Assembly (NCBI GenBank): GCA_034435375.1
Contig: DAOTXR010000069.1
Span: 66,984 to 130,983, forward strand
Direction of reading: 5' to 3'
Origin: DAOTXR01 sp034435375
Lineage (GTDB): Bacteria > Chloroflexota > Anaerolineae > Aggregatilineales > UBA3940
Length of the DNA stretch: 64,000 bases
Position numbers and translations under genes: made by a program. Position 1 is the stretch's first letter, and each line of letters begins with the position of its first letter. Shown piece after piece: positions 36,430 through 46,506 of this stretch. The notes below the pieces were generated by a model, which saw only the letters and a list, made by a program, of their open reading frames with translations, was not told where the DNA came from and made no database searches.

Positions 36430-37839
36430 CTAGAGATGGATGTAGCTGCCCACGATGCCGTGTGCGGCCTCCATCAGCACTTCACTGAGCGTGGGATGCG
36501 CGTGAACATTGCGGGCGATCTCCTCAGCAGTCAGCTCGGCGTAGCGCGCCAGCGTGTATTCCGGCAGCAACTCAGTCACCTCCGGTCCGACCATGTGAGC
36601 GCCCAGAATCTCACCGTAACGTGCATCTGTGACCAGCTTGACAAAGCCCGCATAGTCCCCCAGGCCCAGCGCCTTGCCATTGGCCTGGAATGGGAATCTG
36701 GCAACCTTGACCTCATATCCGGCCTGGCGTGCCTCTTCCTCAGTATAGCCAAAGCTGGCTACCTGCGGCTGGCAGTAGATGCAGCGGGGCATCATCCGGT
36801 AGTCCAGTTCGACTGTCTCGTGCCCGGCAATGACCTCTGCCGCCACGATGCCCATTGCGCTGCCCACGTGCGCCAACATCAGCTTGCCAGTCACATCGCC
36901 GATGGCGTACACATTGGGCACATTGGTGCGCATGTGTGAGTCGATCTCGACAAAGTTGCCACGCTCTGTCAACTTCACGCCAACGCTCTCCAGGCCGAAA
37001 CCTTCCACATTGGGCGCAAAGCCGATGGCCACCAGCACCTGCTGTGCATCAAGGGCCTGCTCGCCGTTCGGGCCGGAAACCCTGACCCTGGCCCCGGCAT
37101 CTGTTCGCTCGATCCCTTCGACACGGGTACTGGTCAGGATTTTGACGCCCAACTTCTGGAAAGCTTTGCCCAGTTCGGCGCTGACCTCCGGGTCTTCCAA
37201 CGGCGCAGGCCGGTCTAACATCTCGACGATGGTCACTTCTGCACCGTAGTTGGCCCATACGTAGCTGAACTCCAACCCTATTGGCCCCGCCCCAACTACT
37301 ATCACCTGCTTGGGCACTGTGTCGGAGAGAATGGCCTTGATGTAGGAGATGACAACATTGTCTTGGTCCAACTCGACACCGGGGATTGTGCGTGGGTGTG
37401 CGCCCGTAGCCAGGATCAGATTCTTAAAGGTCAGGACCTCTTCGCCGCCGCTGTTGAGCCTGACATGCACCGTCTGGCTGTCCTGTATCGTGCCCCAGCC
37501 GTCGTAAGTGTCGATATGGTTCTTCCTCATCAGGGAGCCGACGCCCTTGACAAGCCGACCACTGACCTGACGGCTACGCTTAAAGGCTACGCCGAAGTCC
37601 AACTCTAGGTTGTCGAACTTGAAGCCAAACTCTTTAGCACGATGCTGGAGTATGTGGGCAACCTCGGCGTTCTTGAGCAGCGCCTTGGACGGAATACACC
37701 CGATGTTCAGGCACACACCGCCCCAATATTCCTTCTCTACAATGGCAACTTTAAGGCCAAGCTGTGCAGCCCGGATAGCTGCCACATACCCGCCTGGCCC
37801 CGCGCCAAGGACAACGACGTCGTATTCCTTGCCAGCCAT
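36430..37839 (-). CDS. lpdA: Dihydrolipoyl dehydrogenase
   Basis: FAD-dependent E3 component that reoxidises dihydrolipoamide in 2-oxoacid dehydrogenase or glycine-cleavage complexes. The FAD motif [14 protein letters not shown] and the redox disulfide [16 protein letters not shown] lie near the N-terminus, the NAD motif [20 protein letters not shown] near 175, and the catalytic HAHPTLSEV near the C-terminus. ATG 37839 has GAAGGAG 5 bases upstream and gives 469 residues. No E1 or E2 genes adjoin. Confidence 0.94.
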   Translation of the reverse strand: MAGKEYDVVVLGAGPGGYVAAIRAAQLGLKVAIVEKEYWGGVCLNIGCIPSKALLKNAEVAHILQHRAKEFGFKFDNLELDFGVAFKRSRQVSGRLVKGVGSLMRKNHIDTYDGWGTIQDSQTVHVRLNSGGEEVLTFKNLILATGAHPRTIPGVELDQDNVVISYIKAILSDTVPKQVIVVGAGPIGLEFSYVWANYGAEVTIVEMLDRPAPLEDPEVSAELGKAFQKLGVKILTSTRVEGIERTDAGARVRVSGPNGEQALDAQQVLVAIGFAPNVEGFGLESVGVKLTERGNFVEIDSHMRTNVPNVYAIGDVTGKLMLAHVGSAMGIVAAEVIAGHETVELDYRMMPRCIYCQPQVASFGYTEEEARQAGYEVKVARFPFQANGKALGLGDYAGFVKLVTDARYGEILGAHMVGPEVTELLPEYTLARYAELTAEEIARNVHAHPTLSEVLMEAAHGIVGSYIHL

Positions 37840-37917
37840 GCGATCTCCTTCTATTGCACAAGTTTCACGATAACATCCTGTCATGGACTCGCGCCGAGGG
37901 TCTGAGATACAAAATTA

Positions 37918-37943
37918 CAGGGCGTGCAGGGCTGCACGCCCTG
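37918..37943 (-). terminator. Intrinsic terminator of the SDR gene
   Basis: An 11-bp perfect stem (37918-37928 with 37933-37943), 4-base loop, followed on the minus strand by TAATTTTG. It lies 48 bases after the SDR stop and before lpdA. Confidence 0.75.
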
Positions 37944-37990
37944 ATTGTAATGCGAGTGGCGCAGCCTTTCCAAAAATACAATGGGGCAGC

Positions 37991-39019
37991 TCAACTCGAC
38001 AGGTTGTAGCGTCTGGCGATGTTGGGAATCAGGTACTCGTCAAAGGCGCGGGCCTGGTCATAGTCTGGCCGCCAGCCCCAATCCTGACGAGCGGCGCTGT
38101 CGTCGATGTCGGCGGGCCAACTGTCAACAATGCCCTGCCGGTCGAGGTCCGGTTCGAATGTGACCTCTGCCGAGGGAAAAGCCTTCTTGACCATACCCAG
38201 GATGTCTTCTGCAGTCAGGCTGAAGCTCGTCACATTGTATACATCCCTGGTCAAGGATTCCTTCGGCGCAGCCTCCAACTCAACGATGGCTTTGATCGCA
38301 TCTGGCATAGCCATAAAAGGCAGACGGCTGTCTGGGCGAACGAAGCACGCATAGGGCTTGCCCTGCGCTGCCGCATGCAGCATCTCAGGGCCGTAGTCGC
38401 TGGTGCCGCCCGTCGGCACAGTGAAGGCGCTGATCAGGCCGGGGTAGCGAACACACCGGAAGTCGATGCGAGACATGTGCTTACCCCGCGCCAGCCGCCG
38501 GTAGAAATTGGCATAGTAGTGGCCCAGGTGTTCGCAGTAAAGCTTATTGCAGCCATACATTGTTCCCGGAACGCAATACTGGTCTTCATTGACCCTCCCT
38601 GCGCGGTTCTTGGTGGCAAGGTCGGGCAACCCATAGATGGCAATGGTGCTCGGATACATGAATTTGACCGATCGGCCCTGCCACTGCGACTGCTCAACAG
38701 CCAGCCGCAGCAGGTTGAGCGTACCCTCCACATTGACGCGGTGCGCAGCTTCAGGGTTAAACTCGGCCTTGGTCGACAAGATCGAGGCTAGGTGGTAGAT
38801 CGTCCCGATTTCGTAGGCTAACACCAGACGCCCCAGCAACATCTCGTCGAGGATGTCTCCTGTGATGACCTCATAGCAATAGGGCTTAAGCCCTTCGTCA
38901 AGCGGGTCAATATCCATAGTGACGATACGGACATCGCCGCGCTCGCCCAGATAGGTGATCAGCCCGTGGCCGACCTCACCATTGGCGCCAGTGATCAGAA
39001 CGACTTCCTTGCGTGGCAT
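37991..39019 (-). CDS. Extended SDR, L-threonine 3-dehydrogenase-like
   Basis: NAD-dependent epimerase/dehydratase-fold protein of 342 residues. Cofactor motif is ITGANGEVGHGLITYLG, the Ser/Tyr/Lys active site is MYPSTIAIYG with YGCNKLYCE. The block GGTSDYGPEMLHAAAQGKPY followed by RLPFMAMPDAIKAIVELEAA matches SDR-type threonine dehydrogenases better than UDP-sugar epimerases. If correct it oxidises L-threonine to 2-amino-3-oxobutyrate. A sugar-nucleotide epimerase is the alternative. The neighbouring 2-oxoacid:ferredoxin oxidoreductase genes fit an amino-acid fermentation context. Confidence 0.75.
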   Translation of the reverse strand: MPRKEVVLITGANGEVGHGLITYLGERGDVRIVTMDIDPLDEGLKPYCYEVITGDILDEMLLGRLVLAYEIGTIYHLASILSTKAEFNPEAAHRVNVEGTLNLLRLAVEQSQWQGRSVKFMYPSTIAIYGLPDLATKNRAGRVNEDQYCVPGTMYGCNKLYCEHLGHYYANFYRRLARGKHMSRIDFRCVRYPGLISAFTVPTGGTSDYGPEMLHAAAQGKPYACFVRPDSRLPFMAMPDAIKAIVELEAAPKESLTRDVYNVTSFSLTAEDILGMVKKAFPSAEVTFEPDLDRQGIVDSWPADIDDSAARQDWGWRPDYDQARAFDEYLIPNIARRYNLSS

Positions 39020-39147
39020 ATGTCTATCCTCTTATGTATAGGGCCAGTGAAGCGCGGATAAAAGGGAGCGAACTCAGCATGGGATAGAGAGCGTCGAACT
39101 GAGTGAGCAGACCTATTGAACCAGACCCTCACAAATAGCCCACAACC

Positions 39148-39744
39148 CTAACGGGCAGCTTCCCGCGCCACCGCAGCCCCGGCCAGAAACGCCTGTCGGT
39201 TCATCTCGACGGCCCTGGGGGGAACGCGCCGCAGCAGCACTTCAAGCCACTGAGCCTCGCTCACCTCCATCACCGCCGAGAGTGTGCCCAGGATCACAGA
39301 ATTCATGGCGCGGGCATTGCCCAGCTCGCTGGCGATGCGCGTCCCCTCGACCCAGATTACACGGCCCGCCACCTGATTAAGCGCAGCGAGCACTTCATCC
39401 ACAGAGGGGTATACATCGCTCCCGAAGACAGTCGAGGCCGGTCGGATCTGCTGGTCGTTGACGAGTGCGGTGCCGCCCGGCTTGAGATAATTCAACCAGC
39501 GCAGCGATTCAAGCACCTCAAGCGCCACCAGATAGTCGGCATGGCCAAGCTCAACCAGGGGAGATGCGACTTGAGGGCCCCAGCGCACATGGCTGATCAC
39601 AGCCCCGCCACGCTGGGCCATGCCGTGCACATCGGACTTCTTCACATCCATCCCGACGGCCAACCCGACTTCGGCGATCACATCGCTGGCGAGCAGGGAC
39701 CCCTGTCCACCCACGCCACAGACGATAAAATCAGCAGTATCCAT
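39148..39744 (-). CDS. iorB: Indolepyruvate ferredoxin oxidoreductase, beta subunit
   Basis: Gamma-type subunit of the 2-oxoacid:ferredoxin oxidoreductase family, which oxidises aryl pyruvates from aromatic amino acids to acyl-CoA. VCGVGGQGSLLASDVIAEV and KKSDVHGMAQRGGAVISHVR are diagnostic. ATG 39744 (MDTADF) has GGAG 10 bases upstream; a GTG three codons earlier is the alternative. It follows iorA by about 60 bases. Confidence 0.92.
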   Translation of the reverse strand: MDTADFIVCGVGGQGSLLASDVIAEVGLAVGMDVKKSDVHGMAQRGGAVISHVRWGPQVASPLVELGHADYLVALEVLESLRWLNYLKPGGTALVNDQQIRPASTVFGSDVYPSVDEVLAALNQVAGRVIWVEGTRIASELGNARAMNSVILGTLSAVMEVSEAQWLEVLLRRVPPRAVEMNRQAFLAGAAVAREAAR

Positions 39745-39805
39745 CTTAGGCACACTCCGTTGGGCTTGTCTTAGTCGGCTTCGAAGTCACTTGTCGATCT
39801 ACTCC

Positions 39806-41590
39806 TCACGACACGACGGCCTCGCCAGACAGAATACCTCCCCGGGCGCACACCTGCGCACACAGGTCACAGCCGTAGCACAATAGGGGATCGATGACAG
39901 CCTTGGGACGACCTGTCTTCTCATCAAGAACCTCGCCGGGTCCAATCGCCGGGCACCCCAGCCGGAAGCACAACGTACAGCCATTGCAGATGTCCTGATC
40001 GACGATGTAGGGTTTGTGCTTCTCGAAGTCGGCAAAGACACATGGCGCTTCGGCCACGAGCACAGCCGGGGCATTGGCATCCAGGCAGCGGCGGACCGCC
40101 TCTTCAAATGCCTCCAAATTGGTCGGATCGGCCTTCTCGACAACTTCGACGCCCATGCCGCGGGCCAGTTGCACAAAATCGATCTTACGAGATCGCGTCC
40201 CCTGGAGTGTCACGCCCGTGCCCGGATGACCCTGGTGTCCGGTCATGGCGGTGGTGTGGTTGTCGACGATGATGGTCAGGACATTCGACTGGTTATAGAT
40301 CACATTGGCGAGCGCAGGCAATCCGGCGTGGAAAAAGGTTGAATCGCCGATCACGGCCACATTGCGACGGTCCACCCCGGCCAGCGACAGGCCATGCGCC
40401 ACACCGATGCTGGCCCCCATGCAGCCGATGGTATCGGTGATCGACAGCGGCGGGAGCGCACCCAGGGAGTAGCAGCCGATGTCGCTGTTGACGATCAGCT
40501 TGAGCTTGCGAAGCACCCAGAACACGCCGCGATGTGGACATCCAGCACACAGCACCGGCGGGCGCGCCGGGAGGTTCGGCACGGTGAAGACAGGTCGGTA
40601 GGCTGCTGTCTCTAGCAGACCACCCTCGTAAGCGCTCTGCCGCACCCGCTCCGGCGTGAACTCGTCGCACAGCGGGAAGATGTGTTTGCCTTCAGCCTGA
40701 ACACCCAACAGGCGGACATTCTCCTCCAGGAAGGGGTCCAGCTCTTCAAGCACGATCACGCGCTCAACGCGCGTTGCGAAATCACGGATCAGATTAGCAG
40801 GCAGCGGCCAGACCATCCCTAGCTTGAGTATCGACGCTGTGGGGAATATCTCACGGGCATACTGATAGGAGATGCCGGCAGTGACAATCCCCAGGCCCGG
40901 ATCGCGCATTTCCATGCGGTTGTAGGGCAATTCCTCAGCCAGATCTGCCAGCTTGCGCATCCGCTCCTCGACGATGGGGTGCCTTCGCCGGGCATAGACC
41001 GGGAGCACCACATATTTGGCTGGGTTGCTCTTGTACTTGACAGGCTCAGATGAGACGAGCTTGCGCTCCCCCAACTCAACCACTGACTTGGCGTGCGAGA
41101 TGCGAGTTGTGGAGCGCAGCATAACAGGCGTGTCGAACTGCTCGCTGAGGTCCATCCCGATGACCACCATATCTTTGGCCTCTTGGGCATCGGAAGGCTC
41201 AAGCATCGGCACCTTGGCAAAGCGGGCATAATGGCGGTTGTCCTGCTCGTTCTGGGAAGAATGTAGGCCGGGGTCATCAGCAGTGACAACCATCAAGCCA
41301 GCTTCGGCGCCAGTGTAGGAAGAATAAAAAAGCACCTCAGAGGCCACGTTCAGCCCGACGTGCTTCATCACAGCGATGGCTCGCCGCCCGCCGTAGGCCG
41401 CTCCCACCGCCACGTCAAACGCCACCTTCTCGTTGGCCGCCCACTGAGCAGCAATCTCTGGATACTCGCGGGCGACCGTCTCCAGGATTTCAGTGCTCGG
41501 TGTGCCGGGGTAGGCCGCTGCGACCTGCACCCCGCTCTCATAGATACCACGTGCAATTGCTTCGTTGCCAGAAAGCAACCGTCTTTCCAT
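39806..41590 (-). CDS. iorA: Indolepyruvate ferredoxin oxidoreductase, alpha subunit
   Basis: Thiamine diphosphate-dependent catalytic subunit, 594 residues. It starts LLSGNEAIARGIYESGVQVAAAYPGTPSTEI. The ThDP-binding part shows GDSTFFHAGLPALANVIYN with a later DNHTTAMTGHQ(G)HPG. The C-terminal ferredoxin domain has CNGCTLCFRLGCPA and CYGCDLCAQVC for two [4Fe-4S] clusters. It works with IorB and reduces ferredoxin, implying anaerobic or microaerobic amino-acid use. Confidence 0.95.
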   Translation of the reverse strand: MERRLLSGNEAIARGIYESGVQVAAAYPGTPSTEILETVAREYPEIAAQWAANEKVAFDVAVGAAYGGRRAIAVMKHVGLNVASEVLFYSSYTGAEAGLMVVTADDPGLHSSQNEQDNRHYARFAKVPMLEPSDAQEAKDMVVIGMDLSEQFDTPVMLRSTTRISHAKSVVELGERKLVSSEPVKYKSNPAKYVVLPVYARRRHPIVEERMRKLADLAEELPYNRMEMRDPGLGIVTAGISYQYAREIFPTASILKLGMVWPLPANLIRDFATRVERVIVLEELDPFLEENVRLLGVQAEGKHIFPLCDEFTPERVRQSAYEGGLLETAAYRPVFTVPNLPARPPVLCAGCPHRGVFWVLRKLKLIVNSDIGCYSLGALPPLSITDTIGCMGASIGVAHGLSLAGVDRRNVAVIGDSTFFHAGLPALANVIYNQSNVLTIIVDNHTTAMTGHQGHPGTGVTLQGTRSRKIDFVQLARGMGVEVVEKADPTNLEAFEEAVRRCLDANAPAVLVAEAPCVFADFEKHKPYIVDQDICNGCTLCFRLGCPAIGPGEVLDEKTGRPKAVIDPLLCYGCDLCAQVCARGGILSGEAVVS

Positions 41591-41741
41591 CAGGTGGCAT
41601 TGCCTCCATTTCCGATCCCTGTGCTCGAACCGATCGAGAGCTATCCATGCTGTGGCACTATACAGAATAACAGACAGGCATTGTACAGAACAGGGTCAAC
41701 TCTCACCTCGAGTCGCTGCCAGTTATCACAACCGCCCCAGA

Positions 41742-42983
41742 TCAGATGCCCAGAATCCAGGCCAGTTTCATGATCGTCAGGTTGTTGCGCAGGTAGTGGC
41801 TATACTTCTGCGCCATCGAGACGTCCTCATCCGTCAGCCCTAACGCTGAGGGTTCGGGCATGCCTCCTGCTCGGCGGATCATGTCTGCGATTTCCTCCGA
41901 TGGCGGCACCGTGGCAGCAATGGCCTGGATGGCATCCCAATGGCTGACAATGCTCTGCTTGAGTTGATTGAAGGCTTCTTCAGTGAGGCTGAGGAAGGGT
42001 TCCTGGGTGGCAATCACCTGATCGGCGATCGCACCGTAACCTGTCCGGATGTGGTCCTCTTCGTGTGCGCGATCGGGCAACGTGGCCGCCTCCAACCGGG
42101 CGAGCAGCTCTTGGCGCGTCATTTGCCTGATCCGATCGTACCGCTGGGCCGCCAGCACAACACCAGCCCCCACCTTGGCCCCATGTAAAATGGCCCGCCG
42201 TCCCTCGCGCAGCAACTTCATCTCCCAGTAATGGGAGAGATGATGCTCCGCGCCAGAAGCAGGCTGCGAGGTGCCGAACTCGACCATGCACAGCCCTGAC
42301 TCGATCAGCCCTTCCATCACATAGCGCACACCCTCTTCCGACCCATGTCCGATCTCATCGACACGGGCAGCACAGGCATTCAGGGCCGTGCGCACTTTGT
42401 GTGCAATCGGCTCGCTGTAGCGCTCACCCCACAGCAGATTGCCGAGTCGCCAGTCGGCCAGCGAGGTGAACTTGCCCACCATATCGCCGAACCCGGCAGC
42501 AATCATGCTCTGAGGCGCTGCACACAGCACATCCAGATCGGCAAACACAGCGACCGGGGGGTGCGCCTGGGCATTGACCTTCAGCCCGTCGAGAACCAGC
42601 GGCGCCACAATGGAGGTGAAGCCGTCCACAGAGGGCGCTGTGGGGAGGGAGATAAATGAGGTCCGGCTGCGATGGCTGACGAACCGCGCAATATCGGTGA
42701 TGGTACCCGACCCCACGGCCAGATATACCCGCTGTGTCGCGTCAGCGCGAAAGAACACTTGCGCGATGTAACGTTCATCAGCCAGCACCTCGTCACCAGT
42801 CAAAGTGACGGTCTCCACGTCAAACCCACGCCCCTTGAGCAGACCTTCGACCCTCTCGCCCAGCACTGAGTACGTGTTTTGATCGGCGACAAGCATGAAG
42901 TGCTCCAGGTGAGCAGCCTCGCAGAAGGGAATCAAGCGCGAGATGGCGTTTCGTTCGATGACAATGGGAATCTCTGGTCTCAT
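41742..42983 (-). CDS. sn-Glycerol-1-phosphate dehydrogenase-like (EgsA/AraM family)
   Basis: Iron-containing-alcohol-dehydrogenase/dehydroquinate-synthase fold. YLAVGSGTITDIARFVSHR, SLPTAPSVDGFTSIVAPLV and AAGFGDMVGKFTSLADWRLG are characteristic of G1P dehydrogenases. The metal-binding His residues are in SGAEHHLSHYWEM and LHGAKVGAGVVLAA. It would reduce dihydroxyacetone phosphate to glycerol-1-phosphate, the archaeal-type lipid backbone enantiomer; bacterial AraM has the same activity. The ATG at 42983 begins at the conserved N-terminus; the ribosome site (GGAG, 12 bases away) is loose, so a longer start is possible. Confidence 0.85.
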   Translation of the reverse strand: MRPEIPIVIERNAISRLIPFCEAAHLEHFMLVADQNTYSVLGERVEGLLKGRGFDVETVTLTGDEVLADERYIAQVFFRADATQRVYLAVGSGTITDIARFVSHRSRTSFISLPTAPSVDGFTSIVAPLVLDGLKVNAQAHPPVAVFADLDVLCAAPQSMIAAGFGDMVGKFTSLADWRLGNLLWGERYSEPIAHKVRTALNACAARVDEIGHGSEEGVRYVMEGLIESGLCMVEFGTSQPASGAEHHLSHYWEMKLLREGRRAILHGAKVGAGVVLAAQRYDRIRQMTRQELLARLEAATLPDRAHEEDHIRTGYGAIADQVIATQEPFLSLTEEAFNQLKQSIVSHWDAIQAIAATVPPSEEIADMIRRAGGMPEPSALGLTDEDVSMAQKYSHYLRNNLTIMKLAWILGI

Positions 42984-43081
42984 AAGGTCAATATGCTCCT
43001 TGCCTGCTGAAATCAAGTGTAGCGATCTGCAGCACAACCCATTGGGGGCGCGCTGCGAGTCGGGGGACTATAGATGCAACA

Positions 43082-43109
43082 GGCGCTGCCAGCCAATCTT
43101 GACAGCGCC
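43082..43109 (-). terminator. Hairpin after gyrB
   Basis: A 7-bp GC stem (43082-43088 with 43103-43109) and 14-base loop, 26 bases downstream of the gyrB stop on the minus strand. Only scattered T residues follow. Confidence 0.45.
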
Positions 43110-43134
43110 CGTTCGGCAGCTCAAACCAACAACC

Positions 43135-45081
43135 TCAGATGTCCAGATTGCGCACGCTGCGGGCGTGGGTCTGGATAAACTTGCGGCGAGGCGGCACACT
43201 GGAACCCATCAGCATATCAAAGGTCCGGTCGGCTGCCGCCGCATCTTCAATCGACACTTGGAGCAAGATACGGTTGGCCGGGTCCATGGTAGTCTCCCAC
43301 AATTGCTCTGGGTTCATCTCACCCAAGCCTTTGTAACGTTGGATCTCGACCTTCTCGCCCAGTTCGCGCACCACCTGGTCCTTCTCGGCCTCAGAATAGG
43401 CATACACCCGCTTTTTACCCCCCTTGATGAGGTACAGGGGTGGCTGGGCGATGTACAGGTGCCCGCCCTCGATCAGCTCCGGCATATAGCGGAAAAAGAA
43501 CGTCAACAACAGGGTGCGGATATGTGCGCCGTCCACGTCGGCATCGGTCATGATGATGATGCGCCCATAACGCAGTCTGCTTAGATCGAACTCCTCACTG
43601 ATCCCTGCACCCAGAGCCGAGATCAGCGCCTGGATCTCCCGGTTGTCTAGCACCTTGTCAAGCCGGGCACGCTCGGTGTTGAGGATCTTGCCTCGCAGCG
43701 GCAGAATGGCTTGGAAGTGGCGGTCGCGTCCCTGTTTGGCGCTGCCCCCTGCGCTGTCACCCTCTACGATGTACAGCTCGGACTCCACCGGATCGGCTGA
43801 GGAGCAGTCGGCCAGCTTGCCGGGCAGAGTGGTACTTTGCAGCGGGCTGCTGCGGATCAGGTCACGCGCACGCTTCGAGGCCACCCGGGCACGAGCCGAG
43901 ACCAGGCATTTCTCATAGAGCGCCCGCGCCCCGCGCGTGTCAGTCTGCAGGAACTCACTGAAAATATCTCCCACCAACGACTGAACCAGCCCTTTGACCT
44001 CCGAGTTCATCAGCTTGACCTTGGTCTGGCTCTCAAACTGCGGGTCCGGATGTTTGACGCTCACGATCGCCGTGAGGCCCTCGCGTGTGTCGTCACCGGT
44101 AAAGTTCTGCTCGTTCTCCTTGAGCACATTGGCCTGGCGAGCGTAATAGTTGAGCACACGAGTCAGAGCCGCACGCAAACCCTCCAGGTGAGTCCCGCCG
44201 TCCGGGGTATTGATCGTGTTGGCGAAGGTCAACACCGACTCGGCATAGTAGTCGGCGTACTGAACTGCTACCTCGATCTCAACTGCGCCGATCCCCTCGA
44301 CTTCAAAGGTGCGGCTGCCATATACCACGGAATGCAAGGGCTTGCGGTTGCGGTTCAGGTAGCGCACAAACGAGGCAATGCCTCCTTCGAAATAGAAGCA
44401 CATCTCGCGTGGAAATGGCTCGGCGCGTTCATCGCGCAGGCTGATGGACACCCCACGGGTGACAAATGCCATCTCGCGGAAGCGGCTCACCAGCGTGTCA
44501 AAACGGAACTCCGTGTCCGGGAAGATTTCCGGGTCGGGCCAGAAGGTTGTCGTGGTGCCGGTCCGACCATCGGTTTTGCCCACCCGCTCGACCGTGGTGA
44601 CGGGCTGGCCTTGACGGTAACGCTGGCGGTAGATGTAACCATCATCCGAATGGACCAAGACCTCGCAGCCCAACGACAGTGCGTTCACTGCTGTGACGCC
44701 GACGCCGTGCAAGCCGCCGGATACTTTGTACGCCCCTCCACCAAATTTGCCGCCTGCGTGCAGTTCAGTCATGACAAGCTGCAGGGTCGAGATGCCCTCA
44801 GTGGGATGAATGCCCACCGGGATGCCGCGTCCATTATCCTGCACCGTGACGCCGCCATCCTTGCGGATGGTGACCTGAATAGTGTCACAGAATCCGGCCA
44901 GTGCTTCGTCAATCGAGTTATCGACCACCTCGTAGACCAAGTGATGTAAGGCTTTCAGGTCGGTGCCGCCCACATACATACCAGGACGTCGGCGCACAGC
45001 CTGGATTCCGTCCAGATGGACAATTGTGGTCTCGTCGTACCGCACAGTATCGCCATTCGGGTTGTCTTGATTACGCACCAT
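43135..45081 (-). CDS. gyrB: DNA gyrase subunit B
   Basis: ATPase subunit of gyrase. The GHKL ATPase shows [37 protein letters not shown] and the glycine loop [22 protein letters not shown] shows [18 protein letters not shown] and [19 protein letters not shown]. The tail [13 protein letters not shown] [20 protein letters not shown] is present. About 648 residues from ATG 45081, which has GAGGAA 6 bases upstream. gyrA is not adjacent. It could formally be parE, but the motif set favours gyrB. Confidence 0.94.
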   Translation of the reverse strand: MVRNQDNPNGDTVRYDETTIVHLDGIQAVRRRPGMYVGGTDLKALHHLVYEVVDNSIDEALAGFCDTIQVTIRKDGGVTVQDNGRGIPVGIHPTEGISTLQLVMTELHAGGKFGGGAYKVSGGLHGVGVTAVNALSLGCEVLVHSDDGYIYRQRYRQGQPVTTVERVGKTDGRTGTTTTFWPDPEIFPDTEFRFDTLVSRFREMAFVTRGVSISLRDERAEPFPREMCFYFEGGIASFVRYLNRNRKPLHSVVYGSRTFEVEGIGAVEIEVAVQYADYYAESVLTFANTINTPDGGTHLEGLRAALTRVLNYYARQANVLKENEQNFTGDDTREGLTAIVSVKHPDPQFESQTKVKLMNSEVKGLVQSLVGDIFSEFLQTDTRGARALYEKCLVSARARVASKRARDLIRSSPLQSTTLPGKLADCSSADPVESELYIVEGDSAGGSAKQGRDRHFQAILPLRGKILNTERARLDKVLDNREIQALISALGAGISEEFDLSRLRYGRIIIMTDADVDGAHIRTLLLTFFFRYMPELIEGGHLYIAQPPLYLIKGGKKRVYAYSEAEKDQVVRELGEKVEIQRYKGLGEMNPEQLWETTMDPANRILLQVSIEDAAAADRTFDMLMGSSVPPRRKFIQTHARSVRNLDI

Positions 45082-45126
45082 GCTGTTTCCTCTACATAAT
45101 CCCACCGCTTATGAACGCCGCACTAG

Positions 45127-45180
45127 CTAAGCGAGGTTTCTCTGAAAGTTTTTTTCAAAGACTTTCAGAGAAACACTTAG
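45127..45180 (-). other. Long perfect hairpin in the gyrB leader
   Basis: A 14-bp perfect stem (45136-45149 with 45161-45174), extended by CTAAG (45127-45131) with 45176-45180, begins at the stop codon of the upstream membrane protein and ends about 45 bases before gyrB. There is no U-tract after the stem on the minus strand, so it is not a canonical terminator. It may be an attenuator, processing site or mRNA stabiliser. Confidence 0.6.
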
Positions 45181-46208
45181 CGCCGGCTGTGCCCTGCTCG
45201 ACGACGCTCCAGCTCAACGAGAAGCTGCGCACGCATCTCGCGCCAGTATCGATATCGGTCCCTGAAGAAGACAAACGTGGCCGCGAGCAACCCAGTGCTG
45301 ATAAAGGCATTTCCTACGATGGCAGCCACTGTCAGCCAGGAGCCAACGGGGGCCATCGACCAGATGGCTGTTAGCGCAACATTAATCAACACCACCAGCA
45401 GCACCAGGCCCATCGTGGCTGTGATGTTCCACTGCACCACACGGATGCTGTCCCACAGAGCGCCCAACAAACCACGATTGTTCATCAACAAACCGTGGAC
45501 TGTGAACACCAGGAACAGCACGATCCATATCACCAGCAGCCAGCCAGCCCAGTTCGTCAGCACGGCTAGCTTTTGGCTAAACGTCGAGAATCCGAGCGCC
45601 AACACCCCAAATGGCAGGTAGATGAGTATCACCAAGATCGGAACCAAGATACTCAGGATACCCACTTCCAGAATGTTGCCAGGCAGCCGGGTTATGACCC
45701 TCTTGAGCGCGATATGCCCATCGCGGACCTGATGTGCAATCAGGCTAATGTAGGTAGTCCCCAGAACAAGCCCGCCAACCAATGACAGAATCCTCACGCC
45801 CAGCATATCCCCTGGCGTGTTAATCTCGAACACCTGCGGTGTGTATCCAAACGGCAACGAGTCCGACTTACGGCCAGCCAACAGGATCGGAACACCAGGG
45901 ACAGGCAGATACTGAGCTCCTTTATCACCCAACCCAACGGTCAGGGCCTCGGCGATGGCATTCCAGTCCTGTTCGACCCCAGAGCCAGCTTGGGCTACGA
46001 ATGGAACCCAGAGCTGATCGTGATAAACGTCCAGAAACGCATCAATGGCCGGGCCGAAGTCGATCCGCGGCCCCAGCCACAAAAACAGGTCCAACAGCAG
46101 TGGCAATAACAACAGCAGCAGATGTTCGGCAACCGTCTCAAAACCTTGAGATAGGGACTCTATCACACCGACCGGAGGTGTCGGCGCATTAACATTCTCG
46201 GCGTTCAT
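45177..46208 (-). CDS. Multi-pass membrane protein of unknown function
   Basis: 343 residues with about six hydrophobic segments: LLLLLLPLLLDLFLWLG (about 30-46), ILSLVGGLVLGTTYISLIA, VGILSILVPILVILIYLPFGVLAL, GWLLVIWIVLFLVFTV, MGLVLLVVLINVALTAIW and VGNAFISTGLLAATFVF. An Arg-rich cytoplasmic tail follows. No family is recognised; conserved gene-neighbour value is unknown. It is probably upstream in the same transcript as gyrB, with the hairpin between them. Confidence 0.7.
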   Translation of the reverse strand: MNAENVNAPTPPVGVIESLSQGFETVAEHLLLLLLPLLLDLFLWLGPRIDFGPAIDAFLDVYHDQLWVPFVAQAGSGVEQDWNAIAEALTVGLGDKGAQYLPVPGVPILLAGRKSDSLPFGYTPQVFEINTPGDMLGVRILSLVGGLVLGTTYISLIAHQVRDGHIALKRVITRLPGNILEVGILSILVPILVILIYLPFGVLALGFSTFSQKLAVLTNWAGWLLVIWIVLFLVFTVHGLLMNNRGLLGALWDSIRVVQWNITATMGLVLLVVLINVALTAIWSMAPVGSWLTVAAIVGNAFISTGLLAATFVFFRDRYRYWREMRAQLLVELERRRAGHSRR

Positions 46209-46443
46209 TGCCTGGATTCTACCACAAGCAGTACATTCGTGCGATTGAATGGCAGTCAGAAGGCAGGCAAGCGCACCATCCTCCGCCTCGCGGGAATTCG
46301 CTTTACGTCAGAAGGTGTCAGGGCGTTTTAGCCTTCAAACTCAAAAGCGATTGACGCTCGGGCCTGCTGAACTGAAGACCGCATCCGCTTATGCAATCAG
46401 CCTGTGGAGGCAGGTGATCTGCCTTAATAAACCAGATAAAAGC

Positions 46444-46472
46444 AAGACTTTTTCTGTGACAGCCAGTACAAT
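46444..46472 (+). promoter_or_regulatory. Promoter of the first NfuA-like gene
   Basis: AAGACT (46444-46449), 17 bases, then TACAAT (46467-46472), followed by C, three bases and GTGACAT. The same arrangement precedes the second copy of the gene. Confidence 0.55.
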
Positions 46473-46506
46473 CAAAGTGACATGCGTGAGACAAGGGGAG
46501 GCGCTG

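Noticed and set aside
46249..46506. Long N-terminal extension of the first NfuA-like gene
   Set aside because: It would cross the promoter shared in form with copy 2. The ATG at 46507 has a strong ribosome site and matches the start of copy 2.
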